A stretch of DNA of 64,000 nucleotides. It comes from Luidia sarsii (Eukaryota; Echinodermata; Asteroidea; Paxillosida; Luidiidae). Position 1 is the stretch's first letter; the number at the start of each line of letters is the position of its first letter. Both the position numbers and the translations under genes were made by a program. Where the stretch lies: NCBI GenBank assembly GCA_949987565.1, contig OX465110.1, positions 15,726,290 through 15,790,289 of the forward strand, read 5' to 3'. Positions 44,901-54,966 of the stretch are shown here, piece after piece. The notes beneath the pieces were generated by a model that searched no databases, was not told where the DNA came from, and saw only the letters and a program-made list of their open reading frames with translations.

Positions 44901-47900
44901 ACGCAGCACCGGCCGTCGCCCTGACGGCCTCGTCCGACCAATCAGAGGACGGCGGCGGCGGCGGCGTCATCGCGTGGGAGGACGTAGAGGGCGTTTCGGG
45001 GCAGCCTCGCGCATGCGTGTTGCGGGCCGTAGTTCCATCCGGGACTTTTCACTTGGGCGCGCCATTGGTCGGAGGCGGTGATGAGGCGCACGTGAAGTTC
45101 GCAGCGCTACTGCACGCGCGGGGCAGTCACCATCTCACCTACTCCATGCCGCTCAGTTTTGGTGGGAATCACCTTGGTTACATATCGAGAGAATCCGAAC
45201 GGCACGAGTGCTTTGTTGGTAAGACATTCCCCCATATACATACTACCATAAGAGAGTAATTATGTTCCTTGGTTGGATGTACACGTAGGAACAAAAATTG
45301 TTAACGTATACCCTATAGTTTAGTTGCGTAAATTTTGATGATTTTTTTTGCTAAAGCTCTTGACGTATTTGACATGAAAATACAGAGAAGACTGCTAGGG
45401 ATCACACGGAAACAGAAGAGGACAAACAAATCTGTCCGGGAAGAAATGAAAGAAAAGTGTTGCTATCTAGATCCTCTAGCTTACATCGTAAAGAAAAAGA
45501 AAGTTGACCGACTTTGGTCAGGTCACAATAAGGTCCAAAAACACGATAGCGAAGGTTAAAACACTAGGGTTAACAGAGGGTCAAAACCAAAGAAGCAGAC
45601 CTGGGAGACAGTGGCTCGATGATGTAAGGGAATGGACCAACTACCTGATAGGGAAGACCAAGGTTAGGGGAGAGTGGAGGAGGTTCGTGCAGGCAGTGCA
45701 CCAATGGACGGTGAGACTACGGAGATTAAACATGATTAATCCTTATTGCTCCTTAGTCTGTAGAGGAAAAAGGATTTTAACACAAATCGTTTCAATGTAA
45801 GGTAGGCCTTCATTTTACGACACCCATCTGAAATTGCCCTTCAACATCTATACGGTATGTTCCTCCAGTGGTAACATTTACTGCACTGTATGAAAGTGTG
45901 TGCAGCACTATCTGAGGTTGATGATAAAGAGAGAACATGACACGGTTTTGTTTCGTCCACAGAATCGTTTGACCCCTGTGAGATCAACCCTTGCCGGAAC
46001 AGCGGTGACTGCATACGCGATGGGGACGGCTACCGGTGCAGTTGTATCAGCCCGTTCTTTGGCGGATCTCTCTGCGAAACGGGTACAGACACACAAGCGA
46101 TCTGACTGAAAAATAAACAAAAATGAAAATCTTACCCCCGATGTATGTAAATCAATGGTACTGGCCACAAAACTGGTTGTCAGAAGTCTATGGCCCTTTA
46201 CGAATCCAGGGATCATGGAATCCATCAGGTTTTTGTGGTTTGTTGGCTTGATAGGCTCAGGGTATCCACCAAGAAACGGATGGGGCCAACAAACGCTTGT
46301 TTCTATAAGATGCCTGTGACATTTTAACGGGTAAGAAAAAATGTGACCGAAGCCTAAGCCCGAGTGTATAGCCTTCATTTCGTGAACGGCCGATGTTAGA
46401 AGTCACTAGTTTATGAAACATCACTATAGTTAGGGGGGCCTGACGTTTCAATCCTAGCACGGCCTTGCCCTGCCTTTGAGAAAGGTCCTGCTTTGTCCGA
46501 AACGTCAAACCTTCCTTAGCTTTGATATTTTGCATTCTGGGCGGATCAGTCAGTTAACAGTTTGTAACGACGTCTTTGCATAAAATTAGTACTCTATAGT
46601 TTATGAAACAATTTGTTCTCCTTTGCAATAATTCTGGAAGCATTTATTTATAATCGGGGATTTCTCTCATGTCCTACTCTGATCCATGTCGATCTTTGCC
46701 AGAGGTTGATCCGTGTACCTTGGAGGAGACGGTTTGCTTCAACGGAGGCACGTGTAACTCACACCGGTCCCCGCTCTGTCACTGCCCTAACAACTGGGGC
46801 GGCAAACTCTGCGAGTATGGTAAGGAATAAACGCGAGCGATAGAGGAGGAACCACTTCCTATCGAGCATCCTATATTCCTTGTTTCCAACGATAAAGTGC
46901 CCAACTTGAATTTTGGCCTTCTAAATTATACTGTACTTACTCATCAGAATGTCTGTCAATTATTGTATCAGACATTCCATGAAATTTTAGCGCTCGAAAA
47001 TCTGCCGAGCGTTCTCCGGAACAAAGCTCCTTTTACAAATACCGCCCTCTACGTCTGACAAAAGTTTCCATTTAATTTCGTTTCCACTTTTTTTTGGGAG
47101 CATGGTTGACGGATTGAGCCAAAACTTACGCTGGTGTTATTACGTTGCCGCCATCTTAGAGGTCAAACTACGACGAAACAAATAATTATTATGCACGTGC
47201 GAGAGACAGTAATGAGCTATACCTCCGCTAGAGGGCGCCCTTCATAAAAAAACAACTATTTGCCGAATTGCTAGCTGATAAAATGGAGTCAATCTTTCCT
47301 CCGTCCTCTCCAGATTTAAGTGCAAATTCACGACCAGTCCACAGCAGAGAGTTCGTCTTGACTTTCATGGAGAACCCGATTCCCAGACGAAGGCCATCCC
47401 TTGTTGTCGCCACGAGCGCCGATAGCATCAACACCACTGTAGTCGACATCCGTGTTCCAGCCGTGGGCTTCCAGAAAACCCTGAGCATTGCTCCTAACAG
47501 GGCTCAGGTGGTGGAGCTTCCAGTGGCGTGCGTATCGCTAGGCTCACGCCAGCAGCAAAGCGGGGTATCTATCAACGCCAGCCATGACGTCACCGTGACC
47601 GCCTACCACAACAGCATAGCGCAGGGCGACGGCTACATGGCTATACCGGTTGATGCCTTGGGCACGCTGCACCACGTGGTTGCCGCGCGTCAGCGAAAGA
47701 AGCGCACCAGGGAGAAATCCCAGATCGCTATCGTGGCGGCCAGTGACAACACCACGGTGTTCATACGGACGCACGTCAGTGTCACTTTCAACGGGCAGCC
47801 GTACGCAGCGTACAGTTACATCATAAGCCATTTGGGGCGACTCGAGGTAGCGCAAATCCAAAGCCGGTTTGATCTAACCAGCACGGAGGTATCAGGCGAC

Positions 47901-50779
47901 AAGCCGATAGCGGTGCTCTCAGGCAGCACCTGTGGCTACTCCATGTACGAAGGCACGGACCGGAAGAGCTGCTCTTTTATGGTAGAGCAGATGCTCCCAA
48001 GGAGGTCGTGGGGGAAGAGGTTTGTGGTGGCGCCCTTCTTAGGGAACACCCGCGGCGAGACCACCATTAGGATCATCGGTGGAGCGAAGGAGACCACTGT
48101 ACGCGATGGCTACGTCAACAAGGGCTTCCTGTACGACAGCAGCACCTACGAGATGTACATCACGCGACCCGTCTACATCACGGCCACGCGACCCGTCATG
48201 CTGGTGGCGTTCTCCGTCCAGGCGACCTCCGCCTGTCCCCGCAAGCGAACGGTCGGCGACTGTCACGTGGTGTCCGTGCCGACCATGACCGTCGTGCCGA
48301 CTCTCAGCGACGCCACCACCTCGGCTACTCTGGTGACGCCTTCGACGACCAACGCCTACTCCCTCAGGTACAAGAGCTACATCAACGTGGTGACTACGGA
48401 CTGCGCCGACGTGGCGCTGTCGTCGCTGTCGGCGGGCGGCGATCGGGAGACTGGTTGGGACGCGGCACCAGTCTATCTCCGTCACCCAGACATGTGCGTG
48501 CTGAGCAGGGAGTTGCCGCCCGGCAGATACCGAGTGAGCTCCCGTTCTGGCGAGGTGGCCTTCTCTGCCCATCAGTACGGCTTCAACAACCACGGCAGCG
48601 CCTACGGGTTGCCCATCACACCAAGCAAGGGCGACAGCGTCACGGGTACGCCATTCCAACTCAAAATCATCTACTGATATGGAGCATTGGGAGGCCTAAC
48701 GTTTCGACACTAGTATAGGACCATCTAATGTGGTGACATCACGCTCTGAAGTGCTATGATGATTGAGTCTGTTCTCTCCCTCATTAGGATGAGAGAGAGA
48801 GGGAGTGAGAGAAATAGGGGAGGGAGAGGAGGCAGAGAGAGGGATCGAGGTAGAGAGGGAGGGACGGAGAGGGAGATGGGGAGAAGGAGAGAGAGGGAGG
48901 GAGAGGGAGGGGAGAGGGAGGGGAGATGGGGAGAGAGCGGGGAGAGGGGAGAGAGGTGAGAGACGGAGAGAGAGGGAGGGAGTGACGGAGAGAGAGAGAG
49001 GTAGAGAGATGGTAGAGACGGAGAGAGAGAGGAAAGGAAAGAAAGGGGAGGGAGAGAGAGGGGGAGAGACGGAGAGAGAAAGGGAAGGAAAGAGAGGGAG
49101 AGAGGGAGAGAGAGGGGAGAGAGGGAGGGACTGGAGATAAGGGAGGAAGAGATATGGGCGAGGGAGGAGAGAGGGGAGAGAGGGAAGGGAAAGGGAGAGA
49201 AGGAAAGAGAGAGAGAGGGGGAGGGGAGAGGGAGTTAGAAAGCTAAGGGGAGAGAGAGGGGAAGTGGAGAGAGAGAGGGAGGGAGCCAGGTAGGGAAATA
49301 GATAATTAACGAGTCAGTGCCTTTCCCCTTCCAACAACATTTTTACGAAAAACAGCTGCATCTAAATTAATGTGCAACGAAGTTTTGTAATAATAATTAT
49401 GGATGATAAATTTCCTTTTTGTTTCAGTCCCCAAACTGAAAAGCTCTGGGAGGGAGTTCGTGATGACCTTCTTATCCGGGGGGAACTACGAGCCGCTGAG
49501 CGGCCCGCGCCTGCTGATCAGCGCAGCCACCGACGCCCAGGAGACGGCGGTGGACGTAGTCGGTCCCGGCCTGGAAGCCAGCCTGACACTGGGACCGCAC
49601 GAAGTCCGAGTGGTCGAAGTCCCGGCCTCCCTGGTAGCCGTCAGCGGTCGCACCCCGTACCCAGATATCGCCATCTTCGTCAACTCGTCCGACGACGTCG
49701 TGGTGTACGGGATGAACGACGCCTACGGATTAGGAGGTGAAACCCGCGAAGCCGTGTCCGATGGGTACCTAGCACTTCCGATCCCCGCCTTGGGCAGGGA
49801 GTACAGACTGGTCACCTCCTGGCCGCAGTACCTCCAGCACCCGGAACGCTACATGCAGTTTGCTATCATCGCGGTCGACGACTCGACGCGGGTCGACATA
49901 GTGCTGAACGGAGCCGTCTGGTTCGACAGCTACATCTACTACGGAGGCTCCTCGCTGACAATCACGCTGGCCAAGGGTGGCGTGGCATTCTTCAAATCCT
50001 ACAACGATCAGACGGGGACGCACGTCATGAGCTCCAAGCCGGTGGCCGTGCTGTCGGGCACCGACTGCGGCTTCGCCCACCAGTACCAGGACGCCGGGCC
50101 GGCTCGCTTCCCGTGCGACCACCAGGTGGAGTTCCTGCTTCCCGTCAGTCAATGGGGCAGCTTCTTTCTCCTTGCGCCGCTCCAGGGCTACCGAGGCGGT
50201 GATATCTACGTCCGAACCCAAGCCATCCACGACTACACCGCCGTCAAGCTCGGCGCCTCTGGCCGCGAGTACACCTTCGAGTACGGCCACCGTTTCTCCT
50301 TCGTTCTCGGCGAGAGAGGGTACACCAACGCCACCTCGCTGGACAGCAACCAGCCCGTCTCCGTCTCCGGCATCAGCATCTACCAGCCTCTCCTGGGCTG
50401 CGTCAACGACACGGGCACGTGCCTCGGCTACAGCAAACCGGTGCTGTTTACGATCCCCGCCGTCGAGAGCTTCACGAGGCGGGCGGTGTTCCCCGCCTAT
50501 AGAATCCGCGAGGCCGGCGATGACCTGAGGTGCTACGCCGACGTCTACACCAAGTGCTCGGAGGCAGACTCCGTGCGAGTCAACGGGGAAGAGCAGCGCT
50601 GGCCACGGCCTTTAGAGCAGATTCCCGGCACCGTGTACTGCGTATTGCGTCTGCAGCTTGCCGTCGGTGAAACTGTCACTTCTTACGTGGTCGAGTCAGC
50701 CCTAGAGAGAGGGAGACTCGGAGTGGTTACGTACGGATTCAGCACAAGGTCAGGCTACGCTTTCCCGGCAGGCATATAG
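41954..50779 (+). CDS. Secreted protein: signal peptide, IgGFc, EGF, EGF, IgGFc, IgGFc
   Basis: Six exons: 41954-42059, 43809-45218, 45963-46082, 46703-46819, 47314-48645, 49428-50779 (TAG); 1478 residues. The ATG lies in a strong context (caccATGG) and exon 1 ends in a hydrophobic signal (MLLLLLALASG); an upstream in-frame start cannot be excluded. Residues 36-505, 585-1028 and 1029-1478 are three IgGFc-binding-type domains (Pfam IgGFc_binding, as at the N terminus of FCGBP), each on one large exon. All share a core with SDKPVSALVAHTC, GDKPIAVLSGSTC or SSKPVAVLSGTDC, a second Cys, then VEQ/VEF.LP and a WG..F-type motif. Exons 3 and 4 each encode one six-cysteine EGF module (CEINPCRNSGDCI...; VCFNGGTCNS...). 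There is no membrane anchor, von Willebrand D domain or stop within exons. All introns are phase 1. FCGBP proteins occur in mucus; a mucosal or immune role here is inference. Coding exons are much more GC-rich than their introns. Confidence 0.9.
42137..42262. mobile_element. F1 copy
   Basis: gggtctgacgtttcgatact ... gcaggacctttctctgccta and its inverted partner gtcctgccaggatcgaaacg, then a decayed terminus with gtcagcaagcagt. Intron 1 of the IgGFc/EGF gene. Confidence 0.75.
42550..42665. mobile_element. F2 fragment
   Basis: aatataggagggtttgcggt, tgacacaagacc, ccctatggttctgaaaa, and the opposite caggttctttccagatcc block. Confidence 0.6.
42830..42905 (+). mobile_element. Decayed SINE-A fragment
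   Basis: Only the right part is recognisable: atcgggttcaagtcccgttc, then cagtaaaattgtctttgcca. The A-box half is mutated. Confidence 0.5.
42910..43100. repeat. 16-bp tandem repeat (ATGATACCTTTTTCAG)n
   Basis: About 11 units, ATGATACATTTTTTAA-type at the left grading into ATGATACCTTTTTCAG at the right. It starts at the SINE-A tail, so it may have grown from the SINE's A/T-rich end. Confidence 0.85.
43140..43210. mobile_element. F1 fragment
   Basis: gggagggcctgaccctgacg then tttcggccagagcaggacag and ctctcagaagc. The gaccctgac part looks like a local duplication. Confidence 0.55.
45355..45720 (+). mobile_element. LINE remnant (endonuclease-reverse transcriptase C terminus)
   Basis: Frames give FDMKIQRRLLGITRKQKRTN, then after a frame change GRQWLDDVREWTNYLIGKT and GEWRRFVQAV. 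This is the typical end of non-LTR retrotransposon ORF2 (…GRPRR.WLDDI.EWT…WRR.V…). A frame break near 45555 and loss of the upstream domains make it dead. It sits in intron 2 of the IgGFc/EGF gene. Confidence 0.75.
46430..46572. mobile_element. F1 copy
   Basis: ggggcctgacgtttcaatcc ... gcctttgagaaaggtcctgc and tttgtccgaaacgtcaaacc, then the gcattctgggcggatcagtc and agttaacagtttgtaac terminus. Intron 3 of the IgGFc/EGF gene. Confidence 0.7.
48781..49295 (+). repeat. ~500-bp polypurine (GA-rich) tract
   Basis: Almost only G and A on the + strand (gagagagagggagtgagaga-type), with rare pyrimidines. It lies in the last intron of the IgGFc/EGF gene, 135 bp after exon 5 and 130 bp before exon 6. 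The long open frames rich in Arg, Glu and Gly here come from composition and have no gene features. Confidence 0.95.
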
Positions 50780-50928
50780 ACTATAGTCTCCATCAGAACT
50801 ATATATACGTGCAAACGTATGAAGCTCAATCCCCGAATAGAATCCCACACGTTTCAATGGGCGATTTTTGTTGGCCACGGCGGAGCTAACTGTTTCCCTG
50901 CAAAATGAACGAAACGCTGTAAGACTGT

Positions 50929-51044
50929 CGCCTACCCCTACCCCCTACCCCCTATCCCTACCCCCTACCCCTACCCCTACCCCTACCCCTACCCCTACCC
51001 CCTACCCCCTACCCCTACCCCTACCCCCTACCCCCTACCCCCTA
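50929..51044 (+). repeat. (CCCTAC)n/(CCCCTAC)n C-rich array in the 3' UTR
   Basis: About 110 bp of CCCTAC and CCCCTAC units, plus one CCCTAT. On the reverse strand it reads GTAGGG(G), one base from the TTAGGG telomere unit, and can form G-quadruplexes. It lies between the IgGFc/EGF stop and its candidate poly(A) signal. Confidence 0.95.
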
Positions 51045-51055
51045 ATTGAAGATAC

Positions 51056-51061
51056 AATAAA
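51056..51061 (+). terminator. Candidate poly(A) signal for the IgGFc/EGF gene
   Basis: AATAAA in gatacaataaaatattgagc, about 277 bp after the stop codon and right after the C-rich array. Confidence 0.55.
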
Positions 51062-51268
51062 ATATTGAGCTTCATACGTCGGTCTGCATATATATCTCCT
51101 CCATCACCCAGATATAGAAAGGAATCGCTTAGGGTTAGTAACTGCCAGTATGGTAAAGCAGAAAATTCAGCCAAAATGCTGGAAAAGACTTTCGTGCTCA
51201 CGTGACTCGATTCTTTCCTCAAATGAAGAACAAGGCAAGAGCAAGATGTGCCTTTTGGGTTGTACATC

Positions 51269-51485
51269 GCAGTGCACCATGGGATAGAAAGCTAGCCGCG
51301 GTGCATCATGGGATAGAAATGAAGTCGTAGCTAGTGCATCATGTGATAGAAATCTAGTCGCAGTGTATCACGGGGTAGAGAAAGCTAGTCGGAGTACATC
51401 ATGGGATAGAAAGCTAATCGCAGTGCATCACGGGATAGAAAGCTAGTCGCAGTGCATCATGGGATAGAAAGTTAGTCGCAGTGCT
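51269..51485. repeat. 29-bp tandem repeat, about 7 units
   Basis: Unit gcagtgcatcatgggataga then aagctagtc, lengths 28-32 bp, diverged between units. Confidence 0.9.
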
Positions 51486-51609
51486 CCGTGCCGTGGTGAC
51501 GTCACTGACGGTGTTGTCTCTACGTAGAAGCCCGTGTACGAATTAAGACTTGAGAATCAATTGAAATGTTGACCGTATACGTCACAGTATTTTGCGTCGA
51601 GAAGAATGT

Positions 51610-51720
51610 CATTCAATGAGGTTTTTACCCTGCTCGACGTGATAAGCACTGAGTGATCAGTGCTTTGCCCGATGCCTGATGAAAACTTTCAGGCAGCTCG
51701 GGCGGGATTCGAACACCTAA
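51610..51720 (-). mobile_element. SINE-B fragment, reverse strand
   Basis: Tail (cctgctcgacgtgataagca, tgctttgcccgatgcctgat) and part of the head (caggcagctcgggcgggatt, cgaacacc). The rest of the tRNA-like head is lost. Confidence 0.7.
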
Positions 51721-51769
51721 TCCTGTCAATCAACCAATTTCAATAAATTATTTATATAGACTAGTTGAC

Positions 51770-51885
51770 TATTTGGGAAGGCCGCTATCTAATGGCAGGA
51801 TAGCTCAGATGGTAAGAGCACTGGTAGGCGGGTCTCGGGTTCAAGTCCCGGTCCAGTCAAAGTTTACTTTGCTATCTTTTACAAA
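51770..51885 (+). mobile_element. SINE-A copy with shortened head
   Basis: tgggaaggccgctatctaat, ggcaggatagctcagatggt, tctcgggttcaagtcccggt, ccagtcaaagtttactttgc. The anticodon arm is deleted to about half. Confidence 0.7.
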
Positions 51886-52576
51886 ATTAATATTGGCGAC
51901 GTTGTTTGCTTATTCATGACATTATTTTATTCCATCTTAGTAATTCACTAGATGCCTGTAGTGTAGGTCACTTAAGTGATATTAAATAGTACCGAAAATG
52001 TAAATTAACCAAAAGATAGTACAAATTATACAGATTTGGATAAAATTCTACACAAAACAGACAAATGTTATCGCACAATACAGAATGTATACACTGAAAG
52101 GAAGAATACAAAAAACACATGGACGACATGATCATCAACCTAAAATATAAAATAAATCTTAAATCTTATGATTTGATCATTTCAGATTAAAGGCGAAATT
52201 CAACATTTTTTATGGCCTTATAATGATAAGGCCTTATCATTCTTACAGGTAATGAAATAACATTCTACGACCAACTTTCTCAAAAGCTACAATATCGGGA
52301 CCATTGTAATTAACATTGCAGTACAAAAACCTCGTATTCAACGAGGAAAATATCTACAGTACATGGTCCATAATGGTACCGACTTTCCCCAAATGTAATC
52401 TAAGTTTTATTAATAACCTCAACGATTCTGTTCCACCTAAAAAAAATAGGCATTGCATAAAAAAAAAATCCTTCCTGTTTTCACTACCTCAACTTTCCGG
52501 ACAAGTCTACCATGGCAGTCACTTATTTGTATCATTTTACATTTTCAAAAACCTTAAGAAAGCTGATATCATCAAA

Positions 52577-52695
52577 GGCCTAGCAGGACCTTTCTCTGCC
52601 TTTGAGAAAGGTCCTGCTAGGATCGAAACGTCAGGCCCTCTAAGTTTTGAGATCAAAAGTGATGCGTTACATGGTGTCACCGCAAACCTTGGTAC
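52577..52695. mobile_element. F1 copy joined to an F2 end
   Basis: F1 hairpin gcctagcaggacctttctct / gagaaaggtcctgctaggat, gaaacgtcaggccctctaag, then atggtgtcaccgcaaacctt from F2. The same F1-then-F2 order occurs at 5405-5567. Confidence 0.75.
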
Positions 52696-53047
52696 TTCCA
52701 CCATGCAGACCATCAAATCTGATCTTGATAGGTGTCCAAATTACCGCCCAAAACTGGCTTTCAAGATTAAGAAATTCAAATATCCGAGAAAAAAAAATTA
52801 CTCATTCATTTCATGATTGCATTTGTTTTACATTGGGCTGCATACAACATATGGCAGTCCTTCAAATTCCATTCCACTAATTCCAGCTTCTCAACTATTT
52901 TTACAGACCCTGTGCGCTACTGATATGCATATTTCCACAGTGCTTTGATTCATACGGCGCTTATTGTACAAGCTGAATACTGAAGGCTGAGTGGGAGCCT
53001 GCATGTATATGTGGCATGGGTCTCAAACTGTTCACTGTGTGGTAGAA

Positions 53048-53447
53048 CTCATAAATGAACTAGAGTGCGCACTCCCCTATCAACGCGCGGTACGAACGTG
53101 TGCCGACATTGACGCGCATCCGCCATGACCAAAGAGGTCAACTTCAGCTCGAAGTGCCCGGATGTCAGTAGCAATCGCGCGTAATATGAATGGGGAAAAG
53201 AATAGCAGAAAGGTTGTGAATGCGGAAACTAAAATGTTATAGAAATGGTTTTAAGAAATGAAAGGAAAGGCCATCAATACCTCAAGGGATTGGCGAATGT
53301 TAATGTCCTACTTTCTTTTGTAAACATTGGGATTCGTTTGCCCCATAGAGATACATGTATTTTACCTCTTTGGTAATGGCGACGCAGTCCCCTTGTCGGC
53401 ACGCGTCACGCGATGAGTGCGCACTCTAATTTATTTATAGAGCTCTA
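53048..53447. mobile_element. ~400-bp foldback with TTAGAGTGCGCACTC-like arms
   Basis: Left ataaatgaactagagtgcgc actc..., right ...gagtgcgcactctaatttat. The arms match imperfectly over about 90 bp (acgtgtgccgac / gtcggcacgcgt; ccatgaccaaagaggtca / acctctttggtaatgg). The arms are GC-rich with many CpG and the centre is AT-rich. No coding content. Confidence 0.75.
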
Positions 53448-53681
53448 TGGGTAGACCTAGACACCCTCCGTAGGTAGGTTGGTCCCAAAGTGTTACGTAA
53501 CAACTCTCCCCTACTCTCTTATGAGAAGGTGCCACAGGTCATCCTCTCTTCTTCCGCCACTTACTGACCAGAAGGACCTTCTTAAAGTACATTCTCTTCC
53601 ACGCAAAACCATTTTACATGTATATCTATGATGTAACCCGGTGCCCACCGAAACACATTTGAATCTGCCACATGACCTAAA

Positions 53682-53845
53682 CCAGCTCGGTGGTCAAGTG
53701 CTTAAGACGTCTGCACACGAAAGCACGAGTCAGGGGTTCGAATCCTGCCCGAGCTGGCTGTATATCTTTCAGCAGGTAATTACGTACAGCACTGATCAGT
53801 GTTGATTGTTTTTTTTAGAAGACCAAACCCGTTTTGAAGTACAGG
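53682..53845 (+). mobile_element. SINE-B copy, best-preserved head
   Basis: agctcggtggtcaagtgctt, aagacgtctgcacacgaaag, caggggttcgaatcctgccc, gagctggctgtatatctttc, agcaggtaat. A and B boxes are both close to consensus. The long-variable-arm layout fits a class II (Ser/Leu-type) tRNA ancestor. Confidence 0.8.
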
Positions 53846-54466
53846 GTATACTCTTCTGAATGCTAAGTCTCTCTGTGGATTTCCAGAACCAAAAATCAAA
53901 CTGTTTACTGGTGCACCAGCAAATCAACCATTACTTGCTACCTTCGCCACAAAAAACCTGAATTTTCCTGATAGTTGACTTTAAGTTTGGCACTACATAA
54001 ACTACCCGCAAAAACACCCAATGAAGTCATTGTCATGATACATTTCTTTGTGGCAGTTTTCAGCAACACAAATCATTTTCCCTTTTTTCTCAAAATTATA
54101 AATGAATATTCAAGTGATGGAAGATTTATTGTGAAATAAATTAATGCACCGGAGTTGTAAACTTTCCCGTTTACTTTTGTACTTTTCGTTTACTTCTGAG
54201 GAAGAAATGGAGGTGGTAGACTAAAGATGTCCAAGTGAAATCCACTTATTCGTTCATTTTGCCCGGCGGAAAGACAAGCAGATGATTGTGCACTACACTC
54301 TGCAGTGCGTTATAAATGTTTACCTTCACTCGAACGAGACAAGACAATCACTTGGATAGAAGCACTCGATTGATTACAACCTCAGGAAGTCAAAGCTATC
54401 GGCTAAAGCTCTGGGGAAATGTTTAATTAGGCTGACGTCCCCTCCAAGATTTGGATGACCAATTAT

Positions 54467-54472
54467 TTTATT
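54467..54472 (-). terminator. Candidate poly(A) signal for the ZDHHC gene
   Basis: Reverse-strand AATAAA about 500 bp after the stop codon; positional assignment only. Confidence 0.35.
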
Positions 54473-54619
54473 TTTGCCTTGGAGGATTGTGGCATTGAGT
54501 TTGATCAAGACAGAAAATCATAGAAGCACCTAGTCCTGACGTGTTACTTTAATTTTTTGTTTTACTTGGTCCCCCAGTCAGGACATTTAAGCAAGCAACC
54601 AGGCTGTTTGACTTCTCTC

Positions 54620-54850
54620 ATCCGTACACTCTATCTATCTCAAGATGTAGAACAAAGAGGTATCAGAACAGCTTCTTCCCTCGTTCAGCCTCTCTCTGGA
54701 ATTCCCTTCCTGGTTCATGTTTTCCCCCAGCCTTCGAACTTGCCCTTTCTAAAGAGGAATGTCAATTACTATCTCCAGTGTTCCCGAGTCCCTCTCTATC
54801 TCCTTCATTCCTTAGCCCTTAACATTGAGTGGCTTTATAGCCTTGTTTTG
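54620..54850 (+). mobile_element. LINE 3' fragment (RT ORF C terminus)
   Basis: One frame gives RYQNSFFPRSASLWNSLPGS, then CFPPAFELALSKEE, the FFPR...LWNSLP...F end of a non-LTR ORF2. Over 150 bp of tail is shared with 33425-33625. Confidence 0.7.
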
Positions 54851-54966
54851 GGTGAATTGGCATTACCCCCCAAAAAAACCAAAATTCACCGCCTACATTC
54901 TTGCTCTACAATTTGGCCTGGACATCTTTCTAGTCTGGACGTCTTAGCCTAGACGTCCTGGCCTAG

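Larger units (their letters stand above)
51886..54619. other. Gene-free spacer between the IgGFc/EGF and ZDHHC genes
   Basis: AT-rich; holds F1/F2 fragments (52577-52695), a large foldback (53048-53447) and a SINE-B (53682). No frame with recognisable protein and no exon-like segments with good splice sites. Confidence 0.55.

Noticed and set aside
45335..45800. An extra exon of the IgGFc/EGF gene or a working LINE
   Set aside because: The content is the C-terminal end of a reverse-transcriptase ORF with a frame break and no upstream domains; phases do not fit the host gene.
48039..48659. Reverse-strand 206-codon frame
   Set aside because: Antisense shadow of the second IgGFc domain, caused by GC-rich codon use.
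48756..49140. Open frames rich in Arg, Glu and Gly
   Set aside because: They follow from the polypurine tract; no splice context or conserved sequence, and they lie within an intron.
50929..51044. True interstitial telomere
   Set aside because: The unit is CCCTAC or CCCCTAC, not CCCTAA, throughout; a simple-repeat expansion is as likely.
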